This document shows, piece by piece, positions 23,587-31,238 of a stretch of 64,000 bases of DNA. Each line of letters starts with the position of its first letter. The first letter of the stretch is position 1. The position numbers were made by a program, and so were the translations under genes. The notes beneath the pieces are model-generated. The model was not told the DNA's origin, did not search any database, and worked only from the letters and a program-made list of their open reading frames with translations. Where the stretch lies: contig CM019824.1 in the NCBI GenBank assembly GCA_009763385.1, forward strand, positions 112,486,660-112,550,659. The letters are read 5' to 3'. Origin of the DNA: Coix lacryma-jobi var. lacryma-jobi. Taxonomy: Eukaryota > Streptophyta > Magnoliopsida > Poales > Poaceae.

Positions 23587-24923
23587 CTAACTCCTTCCGC
23601 TCTTAGCAGCATGTCTAAGCAGCTTATCTTGACTAAGAAGGGCGGCAGTAAGTTTCTCGACCTCAGCAGAAAGCTCGTCAGGGGTCTGAGATACCTGGGA
23701 GGTGTCGTCGTCGTCGTTCTGAGGGATCTCCTCCAGCTGACTGTCGACCTCCTTGCCGAGGGCCATGGTGCAAAAGCCCTCGTTGTCGGCGAAGAAGCAG
23801 AGGTCGTTCAGCTTGTCCTCTATCTTCTTCTTCTTCTCGGACTCATCGTCGCTTGAGGAAGCGAAGTCGTCGACGTCGCTGAGCGTAGCGAAGAAAGCAC
23901 GTTGCTCAGTCTGGGCCTTCTCCAAGTACTTCTTCTTGATGTACTCCTTGTTGAAGACGCCCTTCTGCTTGTGCTTCGCGGGGACGTACTTCTCCTTGCA
24001 CTTGCCGGAGTCATACTTGTGCCCATGATCGCCCTTCCCAAATTCTTGCTTGTTCTTCTTGGGACAGTTGGCGATGAAGTGTCCGGGTCGCCGCACTCGA
24101 AACATCCAGAGCGTCCTCCTCCGCGGCGATGGTTCATGCGGTTGTTGTGGAACCACGAGAACCGGTTGGCAAGCAAAGCCAACTCGTCATCCCCCATGAA
24201 CTCCAGCTGCTCCTCTATGACAGAGAGAAGAGAAGAAAGTGCAAATCCTCCAGAGGGGTTAGCAGAAGAGCCAGAAAGCAAAGCTATAGATGGGCCAGAA
24301 GGATTCTCATAAGAGGCCCTCGTCATGGTGTCAATCTCACTGGACTTGAGCTTACTGAAAAGCTCGTCGCATGCGAGTGTCTCATAGTTAGGCGATTCGA
24401 TGATCGCCTGAACCTTCGAGTCCCACACCGACCAATCGAGAGTATGTAAAAGCTTCAAAGCCCTCTCATGATCGTCGAAAGGCAACAGCTCCTTGTTAGC
24501 CCTCATCCTGTTGACAATCACCTGAAGGCGAGCGAATAAACTCTCTATGGTCTCGCCAGGCATGTGTCGAAAGTACTCATACTCCCGCTTGTGCGACTCG
24601 TAGAGATGAGATTTAACTTGAGAGGTTCCCTCATGGAAGCGCATGAGGGTCGCCCAAATCTCACGAGCCGTGGGGAGATGAGAAACGCGATCAAACTCAG
24701 ACACACTCAAACAGGAGAAAAGAGCATTACGGGCTCGGCTATTGGCATCGTGCTCATCGATCTACAGCTGAGTCACACGAGCAGCCAAGACCACGTAATC
24801 ATCCTTGTTGCAAATCAACAAGACAGAAGCACCCATGCTCTGAAGATAGGCCGACATACGTATCTTCCAATACACATAGTTCATCCCATCGAAAAATGGC
24901 GGTTTGCCCATGCCGCGATCCAT
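23587..24923 (-). pseudogene. gag: Sirevirus-1 gag N-terminal part with CCHC zinc knuckle
   Basis: The likely start is the minus-strand ATG at 24921-24923, about 50 bp after the primer binding site, giving MDRGMGKPPFFDG, NYVYWKIRMSAYLQSMG and a UBN2-type gag body (LFSCLSVSEFDRVSHLPTAREIW, ETIESLFARLQVIVNRMR, LLHTLDWSVWDSKVQAIIE). An in-frame stop lies at 24762-24764. The knuckle CFECGDPGHFIANCP is split by a frameshift near 24090. The C-terminal part (to 23587) is lysine- and acid-rich: KYVPAKHKQKGVFNKEY, then DDESEKKKKIEDKLNDLC and PQNDDDDTSQVSQTPDEL. This forms the virus-like particle shell in intact relatives. Confidence 0.85.
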
Positions 24924-24971
24924 GTCGCCTTCTGTGGATCTGGAACCGGCTAAGGTGGAAGATCCTTAACC

Positions 24972-24986
24972 TGCTCTGATACCAAT
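24972..24986 (-). promoter_or_regulatory. Primer binding site of Sirevirus-1 (tRNA-iMet type)
   Basis: On the minus strand, two bases after the LTR end, the sequence reads TGGTATCAGAGCAGG, complementary to the 3' end of plant initiator tRNA-Met, the usual primer of copia elements. It fixes the 5' LTR boundary at 24987. Confidence 0.9.
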
Positions 24987-25398
24987 TGAAGGACCAAGAA
25001 TGCAAAAGCAAGGCGACCAGAAGGGGGGCGAATGGGAGCCTAAAAAATTTCTCTCGAAACTTCGGCCTTTGTCCCAAAAATCAACCCCCGAAAGCTTTTA
25101 CCAAACGTGATGCCCACGACCCTTGGAAGAGGGTGGATGATCCCTAGGATCACAGCGAGGCACCACAAAGCAAGAGTGAACCAAACACCAAAAGCTTCGG
25201 CTCAAGTTCAACCCCAAAAACAACCCTCGAACGTAGATGAAAGGCTACGTCGAGAAATCTCCAATTACGTATGCTAACAAGTAGCAAAGATACCTAGAGA
25301 GGTTCCTTGGTTAACTATAGGGCCAAACGAGAAGTCCGAAAACCAAGCGGAAAAGCTGGGAGACCAAATGCACTGAAAAGCACAAGTCTGCGAGATCC

Positions 25399-25656
25399 CG
25401 GACTATCCGCACGTACGGTCCTAGACTGTCCGCGGTAGTGCTGGACTGTCCGCGAGGAAGGGGCGGACTGTCCACCGGCAAAAACTCCAAAACAGCAAGT
25501 CTGCTGAACCTCCCTAGTCGACTCGTGGACTGTCTGCGATCGACTACGGCAGACTGTTTGACGGTCAATGAAAGACCAAACAGCCGAAGGACACAGCCAC
25601 TGACTCGACTTGCCCCGACGTGCGGACTGTCCGCGGGGTGGACGGCGGACTGTCCG
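25399..25656. repeat. CG-rich palindromic motif cluster (CGGACNGTCCG) in Sirevirus LTR
   Basis: Eight perfect or degenerate copies of the odd-centred palindrome CGGACTGTCCG lie within 260 bp. Perfect: 25623-25633 (extending to GCGGAC-T-GTCCGC) and 25646-25656. Near-perfect copies: 25399-25409, and around 25424, 25443, 25464, 25526 and 25550. Conserved CG-containing palindromes in the LTR are a described feature of Sireviruses and probably serve as transcription-factor or silencing sites; which factor is unknown. Confidence 0.82.
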
Positions 25657-26446
25657 AGACCACCTAGTGAGGGCGATTTCGGTCACCCTCAACTCAAATC
25701 CCTCAAAATCCGATCCAAAACGAAATCCCTTGTTCACAAACTTGGAGAAGATGATCACGAGGTAGTTAGGAGACTATCCCCAAGAAATCATTCGCTCAAA
25801 TCAACTCAATCAACGGGAAATCGAAGGGGAAGGTGTATGAATGAAAAAGCGTCACGAAACTTGAATCGACCCGATCTACTTGTTCGTGAGGAGTTAGATG
25901 AATTCCTTAGGTTGAAATGATCTCCTCACATCAAAGAACAAGTTGGTTCAAGTGGATTCGAGAAAGATGCAACGTAGAGGGAGACCGAGTGACGGGAAAA
26001 TCGTGGAGAAACGAAGAACGCGAAGAACAAATTCAAAACGCGAATCAAACCACGAATTTGCAACCGAGTGGCTACCACATGCTACAACAGTGAGATTACG
26101 GTCTCACTTCGTCAAAATCTCATGAACACAGAGGTATGGTTCTCTGCGGATCTCAGTAGCTACAGCAGGGGATTGGGAGCAGGAAAACCCTAAGTGGAGA
26201 ATAGCAAATGACTGAGATGGTTCGGGAGGTGGGTGTCTCCCCCTACTTATCCTAATTCTAATTTCCACTCTACCCCTAACTAATTACAGAGCGAACCAAC
26301 TAAACCCTAGGGTTATTCTGGACCAACTCGATGTAGGTGGTTATCCGACGGCCACGCCCGCACAACTGGTAGCGTTGCCTCGACTCAACCTCACCGATTG
26401 CCGCCACGTGCCGCCACCGCTCTGCTCGTCCTTTTCACGGACCTCG

Positions 26447-26713
26447 CCCCTGGTTTTGAGGCCGAAACCGGGAAATCAACCTTCACGACCAACCCCCGGT
26501 TTTGAGGCCCAAACCGGGAAACCAGCCGTCCATTGCCTGAGTTTTGTGGCCCAAACTCAGAAACCCCGCCAGTGCCCAGGTTTTGAGGCCCAAACCTGGA
26601 AACCGTCCTTAGCCCGAGTTTTGTGGCCCAAACTCGGCAAACCCGCAGCACCCAGGTTTTGTGGCCCAAACCTGGAAACCGTCCACCGGTGGTTTTTCTG
26701 TGGCTCAACCACC
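26447..26713. repeat. Tandem ~40-bp hairpin repeats with constant loop and covarying stems in Sirevirus LTR
   Basis: Five consecutive perfect 8-bp stems with an 8-nt loop: 26495-26502/26511-26518 (CCCGGTTT), 26537-26544/26553-26560 (CTGAGTTT), 26576-26583/26592-26599 (CCAGGTTT), 26614-26621/26630-26637 (CCGAGTTT) and 26652-26659/26668-26675 (CCAGGTTT). The loops are TGAGGCCC or TGTGGCCC. A weaker copy precedes (about 26448-26473) and a 7-bp stem with a longer loop follows (26688-26694/26707-26713). Spacing is 36-43 bp. The stem bases differ from copy to copy yet always pair. Confidence 0.85.
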
Positions 26714-27064
26714 AAACCGAGGCTGTAGAAAGGATGCACCGCCCGTGCACCCCGTCCACCGACACATGTCCTCAGGTCCTCGACCCGAGCAACACTGTGC
26801 CCCGCAAGTCTCCGCTCGTCGCTGTCCCAGGCTGTCAACCACCACAGCTGATCCTCAGGCCACCGGTCCCTCAGTCCAAGCCTCACGTCCGCCCTTCGCC
26901 GCTCCCGGTCCATCAACACGACACGTCTCTACTTGACCTTCACCTTGCCTTCGATCACTGTATCCGTGCTCGACACCTGCACAACACAAGCCAAAGAACA
27001 TGCGCATCAAACCAGTTGACAATCACTCATCACTCAAGATCCGACATACACCCATGTATCCGCA

Positions 27065-27617
27065 CAAGGATAAGTATGTCCCCGCCAAGCACAAGCTGAG
27101 AGGCGGCTTCAACAAGGAGTACACCAAGGAGAAGTACTTGGAGAAGGCCCAGGCCGAGCAGCGTGCCTTCTTCGCCACTCTCAGCGACGTCGATGACTCG
27201 GATGACCACTCCGCTGCATCAAGCGATGATGAGTCTGAGAAAAAGAAGAAGATCGAGGACAAGCTGAACGACCTCTGTATCTTCGCCGACAACGAGGGTG
27301 TTTGCACCATGGCCCTCGGCGATGAGGTCAACGACGAGCTAGAGCAGATCCCTCAGAACGATGACGACGACACCTCTCAGGTATCTCAAACTCCTGACGA
27401 ACTCTCTGTTGAGGTTGACAAGCTTATTGCTCCTCTCATATGTCAAGATAAACTGCTTAGGCTTGCTGCCAGAGAGAGAGAAAGGGGGTTTAGGAAGAAG
27501 TGGGAGGACGCGGTGAAAGAGCTCGAGTCTGTCAAGTCCACCGTTGTAGTGACTGAGGAGGATGAGTGTGAGATGTGCTCCAAGCACATGACTGACCTTC
27601 TCACTTTGAGGGGGAAG
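27065..27617 (+). pseudogene. gag: Sirevirus-2 gag, middle part (left of CRM-2)
   Basis: Open throughout: KDKYVPAKHKLRGGFNKEY, LEKAQAEQRAFFATLSDVDD, the acidic/lysine block DDESEKKKKIEDKLNDLC, PQNDDDDTSQVSQTPDEL and CSKHMTDLLTLRGK. It aligns with residues encoded by Sirevirus-1 at 23460-24000. The frame runs straight into the CRM-2 LTR at LRGK and resumes at 35222 with YVALVGEVDELRA, so the gag was intact here when CRM-2 landed. The N-terminal half with the first zinc knuckle is missing. Confidence 0.87.
27613..27617 (+). repeat. Target-site duplication of CRM-2, left copy (GGAAG)
   Basis: GGAAG directly precedes the 5' LTR and is repeated at 35217-35221 after the 3' LTR. The 5-bp size is that of Ty3/gypsy integrase. 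The perfect match indicates a recent, unrearranged insertion. Confidence 0.95.
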
Positions 27618-28535
27618 TGATGAGGACATCAACACCAGCGATACATCCTCTCCGACACAACCTATAGCTGGTCCTCTTACTCGTGCTCGTGCTCGTCAAC
27701 TTAATCATCAAGTGAGTTCCATGATAAGCTCTTGTCCATCTTGTTTAGACAATGGAAACGCGTGCACTCTTGTTTTTTGATTAGGAACCAAGGAGAAGAC
27801 CGAAAGGGAGAAGGACTCGCGCTAGCTGGATTCGGACTGCAGCAAAGCACCAACTTGTGACCGCCACCACGGTTGCATACGGATTCGGATTCAGGCGCTT
27901 CAGGACTTGTTGGAAAGCTTATCAAGTTTACTTTCATATGAATCAAGTCTCACGTCAATATCTGTTCGGCAGCAGCGGCAATGATCCAATTACCGTCGAC
28001 AGGTCTTGCTGTCCAGGGTGCTGCGTCACCTCATTTTGGGCTTATGGCCCATGTATCAAGTGGGTCCATTAGGGACACGTCCTAGGGTTGGAGGACGACC
28101 CCAACACTCTTTTGGTCGTCAATCCATCTACTTATATCCCTCTATAGCCGCCATGGTCGGGTTGGGTTTTGTTTAGATCAAGTTTAGCCTTAGCTACTTG
28201 CTTGTAGGCGCGCGTGCAGGATCAGCCGCCCGTCTCCCTGTCTTCGGAACCCCATTGTTGATTAAGATTCAGTTTGAAACCTTCAATTTCATCTTGCAAA
28301 TTCAGTGCTTGTTTCCTCGTTCTTGCTAGTTCTTCGATTGCTTGCAGGACGGGAGCCCTAGGGGCTGGTTGTCGCGCTCCACAAGATCGTGACGGCTATT
28401 GGACGTGGTGTATCGGTTGCTAAGGCGCGGTCTTGAGGGCTGTAGTCGGGCCGTGAACGTCATCTCCATCCACCAATCGAGTTATCCCCGTTTCTCATCG
28501 AAAGATCGGGCAAAAACCCTAGCGGGTTCGCATCA
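27618..28535 (+). repeat. CRM-2 5' LTR (918 bp)
   Basis: Starts TGATGAGGACATC, ends GTTCGCATCA; near-identical to 34300-35216. Carries a weak TATA-like CTTATATCC near 28131-28139 and the U5 end with CGGGCAAAAACCCTAGCGGG. As in the other copies, its first ~250 bp can be read as the integrase tail, but here no pol frame precedes it. Confidence 0.94.
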
Positions 28536-28537
28536 GT

Positions 28538-28550
28538 TGGTAATCAGAGC
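28538..28550 (+). promoter_or_regulatory. CRM-2 primer binding site, tRNA-iMet type with one extra A
   Basis: Two bases after the LTR, TGGTAATCAGAGC differs from the usual initiator-tRNA complement TGGTATCAGAGC by one inserted A. The same variant is present in CRM-3 (55963-55975, minus strand), so it is a family feature rather than a single error. Confidence 0.8.
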
Positions 28551-29081
28551 AAGGTTCTTCGGTGAGAGGCTTCTAATCCATTGCTGTTTTTAATTAATTT
28601 TTCCTATAGTCCAGAAAAGCCAAAAAAAAATATAGTAGATTAGTTTTTCCATAATCCTATTAAACCTTTGTGCCTTGGCTAGTACCGTTTAGTTAGGGCT
28701 TGTTGAATTTGCGTTGCTTCGGTTTGTGTCGAGTTGCTGGTCTTAGTGTCTAGTCCTTTAGTTTCGAGTTCTTGTCACCATCTATACACAGCCGAGTATT
28801 ACCATATCTTCTCTCTGTCGAATCTGTGTGTGAAGTCGGAATTGAACTGTCTGTGGTCTTGGTCCGGATCGAGTTGAGTTCCAATCTGAGTTCCACCAAC
28901 GTGATAAAAAAAAAAGGAAACCGAGTAGAACTCGGCAATAGGTGGAATCCGTTTGTGGTTGGTTCTGAGTGAAAACCGAGTACAACTTGGAGCCCGCTTG
29001 TTATATATCCTGAACTCCATCTACGTGAGTCCTTCTGTGATCCAAAAGAAAGATAACTCCATACTTGTTCGGCCTTACTCT

Positions 29082-29110
29082 AGAGAGAGAGAGAGAGAGA
29101 GTGTGTGTGT
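29082..29110. repeat. (AG)n-(GT)n microsatellite in CRM-2 leader
   Basis: AG dinucleotides to 29100, then five GT. The matching CT tract in CRM-3 is at 55410-55433, so it belongs to the element. Confidence 0.9.
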
Positions 29111-29165
29111 ACCGAATTGCTCCTTTGTATTCTTTTGTTCATATAATCAGTTTTTGAGGTTGCCC

Positions 29166-29194
<29 letters not shown>
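29166..29194 (+). repeat. A29 homopolymer in CRM-2 leader
   Basis: An uninterrupted run of 29 A inside the leader, between TTGCCC and GAGAAAAG. CRM-3 has a longer, C-interrupted T-rich tract at the same place. Length may be unreliable in the assembly. Confidence 0.9.
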
Positions 29195-29201
<7 letters not shown>

Positions 29202-29637
29202 GATTCAAAAGAAAGGGGCTGTTTTTCATATTGATTTTAGGTTTGTTCCATCTTGTTTTCAGGGGTGTGCTGTGGTTTTCCTTTGTGTCCAGGCTCGCGT
29301 CTCTAGCACGGTCTAGCCTAGGACCAGCACAGTACCGTCGTCGAACGTTTATTCAGCTCGCCTTTATAACTAACGTGCTGCTAGTTCGTTCCTTGTTTCA
29401 GCCCCCACCTATAGCTCCACATACTCTACAGCTTGACAGGTCTTGTGCCGCAGCACCGATACACTTCATCCATTGCTGAAGACTTGTTGGTAGACGACCC
29501 CTCCTGTCAAGCAAGGTAAGAATTGGTAAGAACTTGTGTAACAAGTTGAGTGTGAGAGACTTGCTGTAGCTACATCCTAGTAGTTGTAGGGCTTTTATTT
29601 CTTCACTTGCCTTTCTTGTTGTCTTTGTTTTTGAACC

Positions 29638-31206
29638 ATGACAGGGGGAGATGATGACAACGAAACACTACATACACCTCGCACTAAGGGCATCATACAG
29701 CATTTTGAAAGGAAAGTGAAGCTGCACACAGAGGGACTTGATAATGACTTGCAGGTGACAAATGAAAAGCTGGGGCAGTTGGAGGCTACGCAGATGGCCA
29801 CAAACAACAAGCTTACAAGTTTGGAGGAATCCGTTGCTAGTGTGGACAAAAGCCTTGCTGCTCTCCTAAGGCGATTTGATGACTTCCACACCGAAGATAA
29901 AGAGAAGCATAAAGAAGAAAAGGAGGGAGATCGAGAGCACGGTAGTCATGAAGATGACTACACTGCTGATACTGAGCATGATGATCAAGACGCTCGTGAT
30001 CGACGACGCCTACGTCACAACCGTAGAGGTATGGGTGGCAACCGCCGACGCGAGGTACACAATAATGATGATGCTTTCAGTAAGATTAAATTTAAGATAC
30101 CTCCTTTTGATGGTAAATATGACCCTGATGCCTACATTACTTGGGAGATTGCTGTTGATCAAAAGTTTGCATGTCATGAATTTCCTGAGACTACACGTGT
30201 TAGGGCTGCTACTAGTGAGTTTACAGATTTTGCTTCTGTTTGGTGGATAGAATATGGCAAGAAAAATCCTAATAACTTACCTACAACTTGGGATGCGCTG
30301 AAACGAGCCATGAGAGCTAGATTTGTTCCATCTTACTATGCCCGTGATATGATAAATAAGTTGCAGCAATTGAGACAAGGTGCTAAAAGTGTAGAAGAAT
30401 ATTATCAGGAATTACAAACGGGTATGTTGCGTTGTAACCTAGAGGAGGATGAGGAACCGGCTATGGCTAGATTTTTGGGTGGGTTAAATCGGGAAATTCA
30501 GGACATCCTCGCTTACAAGGAATACAATAGTGTAACCCGTTTGTTTCATCTTGCTTGTAAAGCTGAAAGGGAAGTGCAGGGACGACGTGCTAGCGCAAGG
30601 ACTAATATTTCTGCAGGGAAGGCTAATTCATGGCAGCAACGCATGACTACAACTCCATCTACACGTATGTCTACTCCATCATCTAGTGACAAGACTCGAG
30701 CTGCTCCCACAAATTCAGTTGCAAAGACGATGCAAAAGCCTGCTGCGAGTACTTCATCCGTGGCATCGACGGGTAGAACAAGCAACATACAATGTCACCG
30801 GTGCAAGGGATATGGACACATGATGCGTGACTGTCCAAACAAGCGAGTTATGATTGTCAAAGATGATGGTGAGTGCTCATCTGCTAGTGATTTTGATGAA
30901 GACACGCTTGCACTGCTTGCGACTGACCATGCAGGTAATGAAGAACAAATAGAAGAACATATTAATGCAGGTGAAGCGGACCACTATGAAAGCTTGATCG
31001 TGCAGCGAGTGCTTAGTGCACAAATGGAGAAGGCGGAGCAAAATCAGCGACATATTTTATTCCAAACAAAGTGTGTCATCAAAGAGCGTTCCTGCCGCAT
31101 GATCATTGATGGAGGTAGCTGCAACAACTTGGCAAGCAGCGATATGGTGCAGAAACTTGCCCTCAACACCAACCACACCCGCATCCCTACTACATCCAAT
31201 GGCTGA
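29638..31206 (+). CDS. gag: CRM-2 Gag plus start of protease
   Basis: 522 codons from MTGGDDDNETLHTPRTKGI. Residues ~40-90 form a coiled coil (QLEATQMATNNKLTSLEESV), ~90-150 are charged, ~150-310 are the retrotransposon gag/capsid domain (IPPFDGKYDPDAYITWE, KRAMRARFVP, SVEEYYQELQTGMLRC, ARFLGGLN). The CCHC zinc knuckle CHRCKGYGHMMRDC starts at 30793 (residue 386). The aspartic protease active site follows as MIIDGGSCNN near 31100-31120 (D-G-G). The frame ends early at 31206 because of a one-base loss in a run near 31170 compared with CRM-3; the rest of the protease is in the next frame. Gag assembles the particle and binds the RNA. Confidence 0.88.
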   Translation: MTGGDDDNETLHTPRTKGIIQHFERKVKLHTEGLDNDLQVTNEKLGQLEATQMATNNKLTSLEESVASVDKSLAALLRRFDDFHTEDKEKHKEEKEGDREHGSHEDDYTADTEHDDQDARDRRRLRHNRRGMGGNRRREVHNNDDAFSKIKFKIPPFDGKYDPDAYITWEIAVDQKFACHEFPETTRVRAATSEFTDFASVWWIEYGKKNPNNLPTTWDALKRAMRARFVPSYYARDMINKLQQLRQGAKSVEEYYQELQTGMLRCNLEEDEEPAMARFLGGLNREIQDILAYKEYNSVTRLFHLACKAEREVQGRRASARTNISAGKANSWQQRMTTTPSTRMSTPSSSDKTRAAPTNSVAKTMQKPAASTSSVASTGRTSNIQCHRCKGYGHMMRDCPNKRVMIVKDDGECSSASDFDEDTLALLATDHAGNEEQIEEHINAGEADHYESLIVQRVLSAQMEKAEQNQRHILFQTKCVIKERSCRMIIDGGSCNNLASSDMVQKLALNTNHTRIPTTSNG

Positions 31207-31238
31207 ACAACAGTGGTAAGGCAAAGGTAACTAGACTT

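Larger units (their letters stand above)
17359..27064 (-). mobile_element. Sirevirus-1: Ty1/copia (Sirevirus/Maximus type) element, 3' LTR truncated
   Basis: On the minus strand the order is 5' LTR (24987-27064), primer binding site (24972-24984), gag with two zinc knuckles, protease, integrase, reverse transcriptase, RNase H, a 1.5-kb spacer with several polypurine-like tracts, the polypurine tract (17620-17630) and a 261-bp remnant of the 3' LTR. The order protease-integrase-RT-RNase H is diagnostic of copia; the long gag with a second knuckle and the repeated polypurine tracts fit Sireviruses. Every coding part is frameshifted. The right LTR end is followed by CAAGG and then in-frame gag sequence of Sirevirus-2, so it inserted in that element; the matching left target site is missing because the satellite junction cuts the LTR. 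Confidence 0.88.
24987..27064 (-). repeat. Sirevirus-1 5' LTR (2078 bp)
   Basis: On the plus strand it starts TGAAGGACCAAG beside the primer binding site and ends ATGTATCCGCA; the terminal TG...CA dinucleotides are intact. The outer 261 bp are duplicated in the truncated 3' LTR at 17359-17619. The LTR contains two notable internal repeat fields: CG-rich palindromes at 25399-25656 and a series of hairpins at 26447-26713. It is followed by CAAGG, which in the related gag sequence is also the base run at the insertion point. Open frames inside it are not genes. Confidence 0.85.
28551..29637 (+). other. CRM-2 5' untranslated leader with simple repeats
   Basis: About 1.1 kb between primer binding site and gag start. 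No protein signal. It contains an (AG)n tract at 29082-29100 running into (GT)5 to 29110, and a pure A run of 29 at 29166-29194. Matching (CT)n and T-rich tracts occur in the mirror-image CRM-3 (55410-55433; 55242-55306). The long leader probably holds the packaging signal and gag translation control; that is inference. Confidence 0.7.

Noticed and set aside
26391..26936. Frames of 90-158 codons in the Sirevirus LTR
   Set aside because: They read through the hairpin repeats and LTR terminus in several frames at once; LTR sequence, not genes.
28953..29234. 93-codon frame with a poly-lysine tail in the CRM-2 leader
   Set aside because: The lysines are the A29 run; the frame is not kept in CRM-3.
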